A stretch of 14,314 nucleotides of DNA from an uncultured Bacteroidales bacterium (GTDB lineage: Bacteria; Bacteroidota; Bacteroidia; Bacteroidales; JAUNSR01): contig CAMTOT010000035.1 of the NCBI GenBank assembly GCA_947074165.1, positions 1-14,314 on the forward strand, written 5' to 3'. Shown here piece after piece: positions 1 through 8,886 of this stretch. The notes below the pieces were generated by a model, which saw only the letters and a list, made by a program, of their open reading frames with translations, had not been told where the DNA came from and did no database searches. Position 1 is the first letter of the stretch, and each line of letters opens with the position of its first letter. The position numbers were made by a program, and so were the translations under genes.

Positions 1-26
1 TTGCCGATATCGGCAACAGGCGTTGC
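1..26. repeat. Perfect 16-bp palindrome with an overlapping short inverted repeat
   Basis: Positions 1-16 read the same on both strands (TTGCCGAT/ATCGGCAA). An overlapping 5-bp inverted repeat, GCAAC (13-17) and GTTGC (22-26) around a 4-nt loop, shares the GGCAAC segment, so the two hairpins exclude each other. It lies about 70 bp downstream of the pbpC stop codon. It could be part of the pbpC terminator, a protein-binding palindrome, or the edge of something cut by the window. There is no T-run beside it, so a simple intrinsic terminator is not well supported. Confidence 0.4.
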
Positions 27-98
27 ACATAAAGGTTTAGTTGGGATATTTTTGATTTGCTTTTAAGGTTTGAATGTATGGGCTTTATAATTAGTTAG

Positions 99-2477
99 TT
101 AGGAATTGGCTGTTTCTTCGTGAGAGAACACTTCAAAAGCTATTCTTACAGACATACCCATATCGTCTGTTATAGTCAGAATATGTTTTCCGGTAGAAGG
201 TGAAACAGCGAGCTCATGGCTGCCGGAAGTTTCACCGGCAAACTCATTGCCCAGATACCAGTATAAAGATGCGTCGTGGCGTGTATGAGCCGCGCGTATT
301 ACAATCTTTTCTTTCTTTTCGGAAAAGCCTACGGGAAGGTAGATTTTAGTTCCATGCTGAGGGTAAATAATATCAATTTTATCGCCTGATTCGTTACAGC
401 CCGGGTAAAACGGAGGAAGTGAGGTATATCCCGCATGACATTGCCGGTAATACCATTCCATAGCGGGAGGTAGTATAAAGCGGTTTTTTTTAATAAGCGA
501 TTCGACAGGGAAACATCCTCCGTCGGCGCGATATTTACCTGACGGGTCTAGGAATATCCGCTTATGGTAAGGACACGGATTGCTCTTTACGCCAGCTTCC
601 GGCAGGCGTATAGTATCTACATGTTCGCAATATTCAGTCGCTTTATGTCCCGACAAAGAGCATACCGGTATCTCACGTGTACCCTCACGCGGTTCTTCAA
701 ACCATGCCGTATCATCAAGTAAAGAAAATGCATCAAATAATACAGGAGCTGCATATCCCACACCGGTTACACCCGCCCGTCCCTCACCGGAGGAGTTGCC
801 TACCCATACACCTACAGCATATAGAGGAGTCACTCCAATCGCCCACGCATCTCGTCCGCCGTAGCTTGTACCTGTTTTCCATGCTATCTTTTTCATAGAT
901 GAAAAAACGCTCCATTCAGATTCCTCCTCATGTCTGTTAAGCCCTGTCATTGTATTGAACATCTGCCAAATAGCGGCTCTTTCCAATGCCGGATTATAAT
1001 CAGTTTCAGCTTTATCATAATGAGTATTATTTGCATCATGTGCAGTTGGCGCAAGAGAGTTGGCTTTTATGTAGTTTAGATCTCTGTAGTCGTCGACTGT
1101 ATATCTGTCTTGCAATAATATCCTTGCCATAGATGCATATACCCCCGTCATATTTCTTAATGAGCCTTCAGCTCCGCCAAGAATAAGAGACGCTCCGTAA
1201 TGGTCGGCACCGAAGCATAGAGTATTCATTCCTATAGATTTTAGTTTGTCGTAAAATCTGTTGTAATCGTAATCGAGTATCATTCTTACAAGCGGCACAT
1301 TAAGAGAACGGGATATAGCCTCATCGGCAGGTACCGCGCCGCTGAATGACTTGTTGTAGTTTTGAGGCGCGAAACCTGATATGTAAAGCGGATAATCTGC
1401 CTGCAGCGTTTTAGGCAATATCATTCCTTCATTGAGCATCGACGCGAAAAGAATAGGTTTTAGTATGCTCCCGGTACTCCGCGCCGCCTCTATCATATTT
1501 ACAGATCTGTTTAAAGAAATATCATCGCTCATAGTGCCGTTGCCAACATAGGCGAGTATATCGCCACTTGCTACTTCTGTTATGATAACTGCAATATTAT
1601 TTACTCTGTTATGCCGGTATCTTTGCGTATATCTTTCAGCTATATATGTAATTTGTCTTTGCAGATTGTAGTTGAGTGTAGACTCTATTTTGCCCTTTTT
1701 ACCATCTTTTCGCGCTTTCGACATGAGGTGGTAAGCGTGAGAGGGAAGTCGCGAAGGTTTTTCGGGTACTCTCTCTGCCAGTGATAACTGATACACAGTA
1801 TTGTCAATAATGCCGCCGTTCATTAGTTTTAAAAGGAGAGCGTCGCGTTTTTTTCGAAGCGATTCGCGGTTTCTGCCCGGATGGATCATAGATGGTGAGT
1901 TTGGCAGTACGGCCAGAGTAGCAGCCTCCGCCCATGACAGCGTAGATGAGGATCGTCCGAAATATCTCCACGATGCGGCTTCAAGCCCTACCACATTGCC
2001 CCCAAATGGAGCGTATGACGCATAAAGACTCAGAATCTGTTCTTTGGAATATGAAAGTTCGATGCGTAGCGCAAGTATAATCTCTATAACCTTTTCAAAA
2101 TATGTGCGTTCGCGATTTTTGCGGCTTAGTCTGACGAGTTGCATAGTGATAGTGCTTCCGCCGCTTTTTATTTTTCCACCTGACATATTTAATCTTATCG
2201 CTCTGGCTATGGCAAGAGGATCAATGCCCGGGTGTGATTGAAAACGTTTGTCTTCAAACTGTATTATAGATAGAGCAAATTTTCCGGGTATTGTATCTGA
2301 CTTAGGGAAGCGCCATTGTCCGTCAGGAGCAATTGAAGCCTCAAGTAACTGACCGTCCGTAGAATATAGTATGTCAGACAGCGGTTCGTTAAAAAGAGGC
2401 TCGGGGATACAAAAATAGAAGCACGCGCAAATATATATAAGTGATGAAAATAAAAGCTTGCGAAGCAATAGAGACAT
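99..2477 (-). CDS. pbpC: Penicillin-binding protein 1C (bifunctional transglycosylase/transpeptidase)
   Basis: This is a 792-residue class A penicillin-binding protein that polymerises and cross-links peptidoglycan from the periplasmic face of the inner membrane. Residues 7-25 form the N-terminal membrane anchor. The GT51 glycosyltransferase domain (about 40-230) shows the catalytic Glu75 in QFEDKRF, then GGSTITMQL (106-114) and the SKEQILSLY helix (144-152). The transpeptidase domain (about 290-590) shows the S-x-x-K motif at Ser337-Lys340 (GSILKP), SLN at 391-393 and KTG at 534-536, so both active sites look intact. Paired cysteines follow (VCSLSGHKATEYC from about 605), and the last 90 residues match the PBP1C-specific Ig-like C-terminal domain. 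Length fits the family. The start is preceded by AGGA six bases upstream of ATG. The gene is divergent from the macroglobulin gene, a known partner of pbpC. PBP1C is supported over PBP1A/1B by the C-terminal extension and this neighbour. Confidence 0.95.
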   Translation of the reverse strand: MSLLLRKLLFSSLIYICACFYFCIPEPLFNEPLSDILYSTDGQLLEASIAPDGQWRFPKSDTIPGKFALSIIQFEDKRFQSHPGIDPLAIARAIRLNMSGGKIKSGGSTITMQLVRLSRKNRERTYFEKVIEIILALRIELSYSKEQILSLYASYAPFGGNVVGLEAASWRYFGRSSSTLSWAEAATLAVLPNSPSMIHPGRNRESLRKKRDALLLKLMNGGIIDNTVYQLSLAERVPEKPSRLPSHAYHLMSKARKDGKKGKIESTLNYNLQRQITYIAERYTQRYRHNRVNNIAVIITEVASGDILAYVGNGTMSDDISLNRSVNMIEAARSTGSILKPILFASMLNEGMILPKTLQADYPLYISGFAPQNYNKSFSGAVPADEAISRSLNVPLVRMILDYDYNRFYDKLKSIGMNTLCFGADHYGASLILGGAEGSLRNMTGVYASMARILLQDRYTVDDYRDLNYIKANSLAPTAHDANNTHYDKAETDYNPALERAAIWQMFNTMTGLNRHEEESEWSVFSSMKKIAWKTGTSYGGRDAWAIGVTPLYAVGVWVGNSSGEGRAGVTGVGYAAPVLFDAFSLLDDTAWFEEPREGTREIPVCSLSGHKATEYCEHVDTIRLPEAGVKSNPCPYHKRIFLDPSGKYRADGGCFPVESLIKKNRFILPPAMEWYYRQCHAGYTSLPPFYPGCNESGDKIDIIYPQHGTKIYLPVGFSEKKEKIVIRAAHTRHDASLYWYLGNEFAGETSGSHELAVSPSTGKHILTITDDMGMSVRIAFEVFSHEETANS

Positions 2478-2556
2478 ATGAATTCCTATTTGATAATATT
2501 TAATAATGTTTGGTAAATATAATTATTTACATTTGCGTAAATCTAATTTTAAGTTT
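2478..2556. promoter_or_regulatory. Divergent promoter region of pbpC and the macroglobulin gene
   Basis: This AT-rich 79-bp gap must hold the start signals for both divergent genes. For the plus strand, positions 2528-2535 (TACATTTG) match the Bacteroides -7 consensus TAnnTTTG exactly, and a TTTG stands at 2509-2512, 15 bp upstream. That spacer is somewhat shorter than I expect between the -33 and -7 elements. Transcription from it would start near 2540, giving a short leader before the ATG at 2557. For the minus strand only a one-mismatch element (TATATTTA, 2521 down to 2514) is seen. The consensus is established knowledge; its use here is inferred. Confidence 0.45.
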
Positions 2557-5500
2557 ATGAAATACAGAATATTTCATCACGTTTTTTTATTGTTAAGCTT
2601 GTTTGTAGTTTTCTCTTGCACGGAAAAAACTACAAAAGAGAGTGCTGTTGTTAATCAGTCCATACCTGCCAATCCGCTTATAGAATCTTTCACTTCAGGG
2701 ATTGTGTCTCGCAAAACTGATATAGTGATAAAATTCAGTAACGATATACCGGCGGAGTATCATAGTTCCGGGGCGCTGAAAAAAGTATTTTCTATGAAGC
2801 CTGAGGTAGATGGTAGTCTATCAGTTGCCGACAATAGGTCGCTTATTTTTAAACCGAAAGGTGGATTGAGCAGAGGTACTGTATATCACGTTAAGGTAAA
2901 CGCAGGAGCAATGTTTGACGACGGAGGTACGCTTTCGTACTCTTTTATGACAAAAACGCCTCATATAGAGTTTGAAGAGCCAACTTTCAAAATGAATAGA
3001 TCTGAGAAATATACCATTTCCGGCAGAATATTTACTAATGATGATGAAACCGCAGCGGATATAAAAAGCCTTGTTGGTTTATCCGGTTCAAATAGTGAAA
3101 TTAATGTAGAGAAGATAGAGCCGGGAATATATTCATATAGGGTGTCAGGACAATCGGCGGATGTGAAGGCCGGCAGTAAGATCCAGTTTAGTACCGTATC
3201 AAATAAGATGAATTACCCTGTGGGCATGCAGGTCGAAATAAGTATCCCGGATACAAAGGCATTTGATGTGTATTCAGTCAGGGCTTTACCTGATGGCAAG
3301 ACTGTTGTGATATATTTTACACAGCCGCTTTCCAGAAAACAAGATATGCGCGGACTTGTGGAACTTCCCGATTATGAAAATTTGCGTTATACAATAAATG
3401 GTAATACTCTGAGAGTACATTTCGATAATCCAAAAGATAAATCGACAAAAATAAATATATCAGACGGCATAAGAAGCGCGAGAGGTGATGTATTGAAAAG
3501 AAAGAATTCAGAAAATCCGGGACTGTTTACAAAACAGCTTGAAGCTGCCAATCCAAAACCATATCTTGGATTTGTTTCAGATGGGATTATTCTTCCTTCC
3601 GAGGGAGGCACAAGTATACTTTTTGAGGCACAAATGCTGAAGGGTGTCATAGTGCGTGTCATGAAAGTTTATTCAAATAATATTCAGGAATTTTTGCAGC
3701 AAAATACGCTTAACGATTACGGAATCTATAACGTAGGCGACATGATAGCAAAGAAAGTGATATTCTTTGATGAGCTTGGTGATTATGAACTTACCAAAAA
3801 AAATACATTTGGTATAAATCTTGAAGACTTTATAAAAGTTGAAAAAGGTACCATCTACTCTGTACGTCTATCATATACTTATGATTTGTCCGCTTATAAA
3901 ACCAGTGGGCGTGCGCAAAAAACAAAACAAGAGATAATAGATGAAGCTGACGAGATAGGCAGAGGCGAGATGAATAAAATGTCGGATGAATCTCGCTATA
4001 TGAATTTCAGCGACGGACCCGGGGTATGGAACTGGAAGTTGAGTAATAACCCCGCTTTCGAACCATACTATAACTATAAGTATATATCCAAGAATTTAAT
4101 ATCGTCAAATATTGGGCTTATAGCTAAAAGAGAACCGAAATCGAATGAGACAACTTTTCTTGTCAATGATTTAAATACATCAGCTCCTATGCGTGGTGTA
4201 GAGATAAAGCTGTACGGATATAAAAATGTACTTTTAGGTAAAGGCAAAAGTGATAGTGAGGGATTGTGCGTAATTGACAATGGAGATACACGCCCTTTCT
4301 ACGCTATAGCATCAAAAGATGATATGCGCGGATATATACGCATGCCGGAGTATGGTTCTTTATCTATCAGCGATTTTGACGTGGAAGGTACGGTGATACA
4401 ACAGGGTGTGAAAGGGTTTATATATACTGACAGAGGTGTATGGAGACCGGGTGACTCTATATACGTGTCGTTTATACTTAATGATAATGATAACCCTCTT
4501 CCAGAGAAGCACCCGGTAAGTATTGAGCTTTATAATCCGCAGAATATTCAGGTTATGAAGAAAACAACCCTCCGTGGTGTGAACGGAATATATCCTTTTT
4601 CACTTTATACAAATCAGGATGCACCTACCGGTGTATGGGAGTGTAAGGTAAAAGTGGGAGGTGCTGTGTTTTCAAAACGTTTAAGGATTGAAACAATTAA
4701 GCCAAACCGATTGTCTGTTGATCTTACATTCGACGAGAAGATACTTCAGGCAGATAAGCCTATAGTGGCAAATTTGCATAGTGCCTGGCTGACCGGAGCA
4801 AAGGCCTCTGAGCTTGGTTATGATATAAACGTGACTTTCAAAAATATTAAAACTACTTTTGACGGATACAAAGATTATAAGTTTGATAATATAGCCGCCA
4901 AATATGAGCCTAAAGAGATACAGTTTGGTAAAGGCATTACAAATGAGGATGGCGATGCTACTATAAAAGAGACCCTTACGGCAGGTGAGGGTGCTCCCGG
5001 TATGCTTATGGCTGAGTTTATAACTAAGGTATATGAAGACGCGGGTAGTTACAGCATAGGCGGTAATAACATAAAATACTCTCCATATACATCGTACGCA
5101 GGCGTAAAATCACCACAGGTGAATGGCGAAACACTTCTTACGGGCAAGAACCATGTGTTTGATATAGCTACGCTTAAAGAGTCGGGGAAACCTGCGGCGA
5201 ATATAGACTGTACTGTGACTGTTTATAAAGGTTACTGGTATTGGTGGCTTGATTCTCACGCGCAGAATCTTGCGGATTATATGTCGTCGGGCTACAGTAA
5301 ACTTGTAAGTACTATAAATGTTAAGACAGACAGTCAGGGTAAAGGTACGTTCACCCTGAATTTTCCTTCATCGGAATGGGGTACTTATATTATTATGGTA
5401 AAAAATAACGCGAGCGGTCACATAACCGGAGTTAAAGCTTATTTTGATTCTGATATATATCTTCGCTTACCTGATTCTAATTCGGATAAGGCTACGCGTC

Positions 5501-8085
5501 TTAATATATCTTCGGAAAAACCTGAGTATAATACCGGGGAGAAAATCACTGTGTCATTTCCATCTGTAAAGGGTGCGAACGCGCGTGTTATAATTGAAAA
5601 CGGATCAAAGATACTTAGAATCGAAAATATAAAATGTGAGGAGAGTCAGACAAGCTATACGTTTACCGCAGATAAGGATTTTACACCTAATATTTATGTA
5701 AATGTAGTTCTTATAAATGAGTATAAGAGCACTACGGATTTGCCTATAAGAATGTATGGCATATTGTCTTTGAAAGTGGTAGATCCGGCATCAAAACTGG
5801 AACCCGTTATCACGGCACCGGCGGATGTGCGCCCGGGTAATAAATTTAATGTGTCAGTGATGGAGAAGAATAAAAAAGATATGACATTCACTCTTGCTAT
5901 CGTAGATTACGGTCTGCTTGATTTGACACGTTTTAAAACACCGGACCCATGGGCAGCGTTCAATGCAAAAGAGGCTCTCGGCATTAAAACATGGGATATA
6001 TATGATCTTGTGATTGGCGCGTATAAAGGAAAAGTGAATAAGATATATAGTATCGGAGGTGACGCCGAGATTGACAACAGTGCCAGAAACGGAGTTAATC
6101 GATTTAAACCGGTTGTGATATATAAAGGCCCTTATACACTGAAAGGGGGTAAAACTATGGATATCCCTATTGCTATGCCTGAATATATAGGTAAGGTGAG
6201 ATGTATGGTTGTAGCAGCAGATGTGAAGAAGGATGCTTACGGCTCTGCATCAAAAGATATTATAGTCAAACAGCCTGTTATGATACTTGGTACATTGCCG
6301 CGAGAGCTGAATCCTGGAGATAGGATAAAACTGCCTATTACTGTTTTTGCGATGGAAGATAATGTAGGAGAGATAAGCGTCACTGTAAACGGGGCTTCTT
6401 TGCTCGGTATTGATAAGCCGATGACGCAGAAAGTGACTATGACGAAACAAGGCAGTACGATATTGTGGTTTGATTTAGATGTGAAAAATGAGACAGGAAC
6501 CGGTACGGTCTCTGCAACAGCTACAAGTAAAGAGGCTGAAGCTACATGGGTAGAGGATATTGCCGTAAGATCTAACCTTATACCTGTAGCCAAACAGATG
6601 AGTGAAGCTATAGAGCCTGGTAAATCGGCTACGCTTGTGATGAATCCTGTCGGTATGCAGGGTACAAACGAGGGTACTTTAGAGCTATCGTCTATCGTGC
6701 CGCTTAACCTTAATAAGCGTCTGGATTATCTGGAGCAATATCCATTTGAATGTATTGAGCAAAGCGTTTCTCGCGCGTTTCCTTTACTGTATCTTTCTCA
6801 GTTTACCGATATGAGTGAAGCTGAGCATAATAATGTAGAGAGACGGGTTAAGAATATAATAGCGTCTTTGCCTTCTTATATGATGCCTGGCGGTGCTTTT
6901 GCTTATTGGCAGGGTGGTACCAATGTATCGGAATGGGGATCTATATATGCGCTTCACTTTATGACCGAAGCGAGAAATAATGGCTATTATGTGAAAGACG
7001 ATATTTATAACAGTGCAGTAGCGTATCAGAAAGAGGCTGCCGGAAGCTGGAAATATGTAGCGGATAATTACGCTAAGAATACGGCTCAGGCTTATCGTCT
7101 TTACGCGCTCGCGCTTTCAGATAATTCTGAAATCGGAGCAATGAACAGGCTTAATGAGACAGTATTGAACTATACAACTCAATCGTTGCTTGCGGCAGCT
7201 TACGCCGCCATAGAGAGAAAGGATATCGCGGTGCAGATACTTGAACAAAGTACAGATGTGAAAGCAGACGACTCGCAGAGCAATAACTATACATTTGGGA
7301 ATGAACTCAGAAATATGGCAATGAGAGTAATTGCTCTGAATAGTGTGGATAAGGTGCGTATGGCAGAGAAACTTGTGAAAGATATTTCAGAGCAGCTTAG
7401 TTCTCAGCCTCAGATTAATACTCAGGCTACAGCGTTTTCTATTATTGCCTTAGCTGATTTTTATAAGAATAATCCTCCTTCAGATATTATAAAAGCGGAT
7501 ATATGGGGAACTGTAAAAATAAAAGCGGATATTGACAAACCTGTTTGTTCTTATAATTTAGATATGAGTCAGTCTCAGAATATAACTGTTATGAATAATG
7601 GTACAGGTACTCTTTACGCGTGTCTTTCTACAGTCGGCATACCTTCTAAAGAGTTGCAGGAAGCATCTGCTTATGGTCTGGACCTTAAGATATATTATTC
7701 GGATCAGCGAAATAATAATATAGATATTGAGAATCTTAAGATGGGAGAAAACTTTTACGCCACAGTTGAGGTGACAAATATCTCACAGGGGGAATTAAGT
7801 AATATAATAGTAAGTCAGGTTATCCCGTCGGGATGGGAGATTGTAAATACCCGATTCCTTGATAATGAATCTTTGGCTGCGGGAGTCACTTATCAGGATG
7901 TAAGAGACGATAGGGTGATATCATATATTCCTGTGCTAAAGGGGAATAATAAAGTTCAGATAAGAGTTTACCTTGTAGCTTCTTATGCCGGCGAGTTCTT
8001 TATGCCGCCTTCATTCTGTGAGGATATGTATCGTCCGGATATGCGTTCTACTACAAAAGGTCAGATTGTAAAAGTGACAAGGTAG
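2557..8085 (+). CDS. Bacterial alpha-2-macroglobulin family lipoprotein with thioester site
   Basis: The predicted 1842-residue lipoprotein belongs to the bacterial alpha-2-macroglobulin family, whose members trap proteases covalently after bait-region cleavage. The signal peptide ends in a lipobox (VFSC, Cys21). Early repeats are Ig-like macroglobulin domains (MKPEVDGSLSV, IVIKFSNDIPAE). The MG2-type signature YTDRGVWRPGD lies near residue 625. The central alpha-2-macroglobulin domain is near 1140-1250 (MPEYIGKVRCMVVAADV). The thioester motif CIEQ (Cys1399 to Gln1402, 6751-6762) lies in YPFECIEQSVSRAFPLLYL, followed by the alpha-barrel segment GGAFAYWQGG. The C-terminal part is beta-rich. 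An in-frame ATG exists at 2506, but that start would put 17 extra residues ahead of the signal peptide and sits upstream of the likely promoter, so 2557 is chosen. No acidic run follows Cys21, so I infer a periplasm-facing lipoprotein. The gene is divergent from pbpC. It resembles YfhM of Escherichia coli in type, though it is longer than I recall for that protein. Confidence 0.93.
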   Translation: MKYRIFHHVFLLLSLFVVFSCTEKTTKESAVVNQSIPANPLIESFTSGIVSRKTDIVIKFSNDIPAEYHSSGALKKVFSMKPEVDGSLSVADNRSLIFKPKGGLSRGTVYHVKVNAGAMFDDGGTLSYSFMTKTPHIEFEEPTFKMNRSEKYTISGRIFTNDDETAADIKSLVGLSGSNSEINVEKIEPGIYSYRVSGQSADVKAGSKIQFSTVSNKMNYPVGMQVEISIPDTKAFDVYSVRALPDGKTVVIYFTQPLSRKQDMRGLVELPDYENLRYTINGNTLRVHFDNPKDKSTKINISDGIRSARGDVLKRKNSENPGLFTKQLEAANPKPYLGFVSDGIILPSEGGTSILFEAQMLKGVIVRVMKVYSNNIQEFLQQNTLNDYGIYNVGDMIAKKVIFFDELGDYELTKKNTFGINLEDFIKVEKGTIYSVRLSYTYDLSAYKTSGRAQKTKQEIIDEADEIGRGEMNKMSDESRYMNFSDGPGVWNWKLSNNPAFEPYYNYKYISKNLISSNIGLIAKREPKSNETTFLVNDLNTSAPMRGVEIKLYGYKNVLLGKGKSDSEGLCVIDNGDTRPFYAIASKDDMRGYIRMPEYGSLSISDFDVEGTVIQQGVKGFIYTDRGVWRPGDSIYVSFILNDNDNPLPEKHPVSIELYNPQNIQVMKKTTLRGVNGIYPFSLYTNQDAPTGVWECKVKVGGAVFSKRLRIETIKPNRLSVDLTFDEKILQADKPIVANLHSAWLTGAKASELGYDINVTFKNIKTTFDGYKDYKFDNIAAKYEPKEIQFGKGITNEDGDATIKETLTAGEGAPGMLMAEFITKVYEDAGSYSIGGNNIKYSPYTSYAGVKSPQVNGETLLTGKNHVFDIATLKESGKPAANIDCTVTVYKGYWYWWLDSHAQNLADYMSSGYSKLVSTINVKTDSQGKGTFTLNFPSSEWGTYIIMVKNNASGHITGVKAYFDSDIYLRLPDSNSDKATRLNISSEKPEYNTGEKITVSFPSVKGANARVIIENGSKILRIENIKCEESQTSYTFTADKDFTPNIYVNVVLINEYKSTTDLPIRMYGILSLKVVDPASKLEPVITAPADVRPGNKFNVSVMEKNKKDMTFTLAIVDYGLLDLTRFKTPDPWAAFNAKEALGIKTWDIYDLVIGAYKGKVNKIYSIGGDAEIDNSARNGVNRFKPVVIYKGPYTLKGGKTMDIPIAMPEYIGKVRCMVVAADVKKDAYGSASKDIIVKQPVMILGTLPRELNPGDRIKLPITVFAMEDNVGEISVTVNGASLLGIDKPMTQKVTMTKQGSTILWFDLDVKNETGTGTVSATATSKEAEATWVEDIAVRSNLIPVAKQMSEAIEPGKSATLVMNPVGMQGTNEGTLELSSIVPLNLNKRLDYLEQYPFECIEQSVSRAFPLLYLSQFTDMSEAEHNNVERRVKNIIASLPSYMMPGGAFAYWQGGTNVSEWGSIYALHFMTEARNNGYYVKDDIYNSAVAYQKEAAGSWKYVADNYAKNTAQAYRLYALALSDNSEIGAMNRLNETVLNYTTQSLLAAAYAAIERKDIAVQILEQSTDVKADDSQSNNYTFGNELRNMAMRVIALNSVDKVRMAEKLVKDISEQLSSQPQINTQATAFSIIALADFYKNNPPSDIIKADIWGTVKIKADIDKPVCSYNLDMSQSQNITVMNNGTGTLYACLSTVGIPSKELQEASAYGLDLKIYYSDQRNNNIDIENLKMGENFYATVEVTNISQGELSNIIVSQVIPSGWEIVNTRFLDNESLAAGVTYQDVRDDRVISYIPVLKGNNKVQIRVYLVASYAGEFFMPPSFCEDMYRPDMRSTTKGQIVKVTR

Positions 8086-8115
8086 ATAAATGTGGCATAA
8101 TAATGGGTCATTGCA

Positions 8116-8164
8116 AAAAAATAATCCTCCGAAAAATTTTAAACTTTTCGGAGGATTATTTTTT
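8116..8164. terminator. Strong bidirectional intrinsic terminator
   Basis: A perfect 20-bp inverted repeat (8116-8135 and 8145-8164) encloses a 9-nt loop. The core is AATCCTCCG/CGGAGGATT, flanked by A- and T-runs, so the transcript ends in a U-tract in either direction. It lies 30 bp after the macroglobulin stop codon on the plus strand and 11 bp after the stop of the convergent membrane-protein gene on the minus strand, so it should terminate both units. Confidence 0.93.
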
Positions 8165-8175
8165 ATAAAAGCTTT

Positions 8176-8523
8176 TTATTTCTCTTTATTCTCTTTTTCC
8201 GTTTCCTTAGATATAAATGTAACGGTATAGAACTCTATAAAACCTGCGATAATAAGAAATATTATCCATTGATTGTAAGGTTTAAACATGAAATAAGAAG
8301 CTCCTAACATAGCAAAAGCGGAAAGCTTTTGTATATTATAAAGTCTTTTTATGCGAGTGTTTTTTCCTGTATATCTTTGAGTCAGCCTTGATATCGCAAA
8401 GCCTGCCGCCGCCACTGAGAAAACATAAGAGCTTATTTCAGGAATAAAAGCGTAGGCTACAGCAGATAAAAGAATGATGATAGCTGATATCTGATACAGG
8501 TAGTTATTTATTTTATTATTCAT
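8176..8523 (-). CDS. Small four-helix integral membrane protein, function unknown
   Basis: I do not recognise the family of this 115-residue protein. It has four hydrophobic segments, at about 11-27, 31-45, 66-80 and 86-104. A basic loop lies between helices two and three (RLTQRYTGKNTRIKR), and the tail is charged and hydrophilic (SKETEKENKEK). By the positive-inside rule the basic loop and both ends should be cytoplasmic. There are no catalytic motifs and no cysteines. Its ATG overlaps the stop of the upstream FtsB-like gene in an ATGA, which points to translational coupling and a shared transcript. That pairing hints at a role in the cell envelope or divisome, but this is inference from context only. 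The terminator at 8116-8164 directly follows. The coding call is secure because of the overlap, the membrane pattern and the terminator placement. Confidence 0.85.
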   Translation of the reverse strand: MNNKINNYLYQISAIIILLSAVAYAFIPEISSYVFSVAAAGFAISRLTQRYTGKNTRIKRLYNIQKLSAFAMLGASYFMFKPYNQWIIFLIIAGFIEFYTVTFISKETEKENKEK

Positions 8524-8834
8524 TTTATAATATATATATCTTCATTTTTCTTCTTCATAAGAAACTGTTCTCTAGCAAACTTTTCAAGGTCTGCCTTGTC
8601 TGATTTTAATTCATGAGCTCGTCTTTTACTGATTTCAATATCGTCACGATATGACTTTATTTCATTTTTTAGTTCATTTATCTCAAGATAATTGGTAAAA
8701 CGTTTCAACATACTGTTGCTGTCAAACAAAAGAATGTAAACAATAGCCAAAGAAAATACAGAAACCTTTATGTTTTTTGCATTCTTCTTAATAATGTCAG
8801 GCTGAGCTATTTTCCTGATAATCTGTTTTGCCAT
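8520..8834 (-). CDS. FtsB/DivIC family septum formation initiator
   Basis: This 104-residue bitopic membrane protein has the layout of the FtsB/DivIC family, which bridges early and late divisome proteins during septation. A short basic cytoplasmic N-terminus (residues 1-22) is followed by one transmembrane helix (about 23-38, VSVFSLAIVYILLF). A periplasmic coiled coil (about 45-88) is rich in Leu, Glu and Lys. The C-terminal family motif is LEKFAREQFLMKKKNEDIYII (83-103), in which the AREQ segment, the basic stretch and the final Glu-Asp-Ile are characteristic. Length fits the family. It is the first gene of a two-gene unit, and its stop overlaps the next start in ATGA. A TAnnTTTG promoter element sits 26 bp upstream of its ATG, so it can be expressed apart from the histidine kinase gene further upstream. 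FtsB and DivIC cannot be told apart from sequence alone here; the other close candidate, FtsL, usually lacks this C-terminal motif. Confidence 0.88.
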   Translation of the reverse strand: MAKQIIRKIAQPDIIKKNAKNIKVSVFSLAIVYILLFDSNSMLKRFTNYLEINELKNEIKSYRDDIEISKRRAHELKSDKADLEKFAREQFLMKKKNEDIYIIK

Positions 8835-8860
8835 AATAAATAAGAGATGTGAATATGGTG

Positions 8861-8868
8861 CAAAAATA
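8861..8868 (-). promoter_or_regulatory. Candidate -7 promoter element for the FtsB-like gene
   Basis: Read on the minus strand, this is TATTTTTG, an exact match to the Bacteroides -7 consensus TAnnTTTG. It lies in the 52-bp gap between the histidine kinase stop and the FtsB-like start, 26 bp before the ATG. I see no TTTG at the usual upstream distance, so the match rests on the -7 element and its position alone. Confidence 0.35.
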
Positions 8869-8886
8869 GTGAAAAAAGAGCCATGT

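Noticed and set aside
6237..6593. 118-residue minus-strand open frame inside the macroglobulin gene
   Set aside because: It is antisense to a well-conserved domain of the macroglobulin and has no start signal or recognisable protein.
2557..8085. Macroglobulin gene as a recently acquired foreign gene
   Set aside because: Its base composition and codon usage look like those of its neighbours by eye, and there are no mobile elements or direct repeats at its borders.
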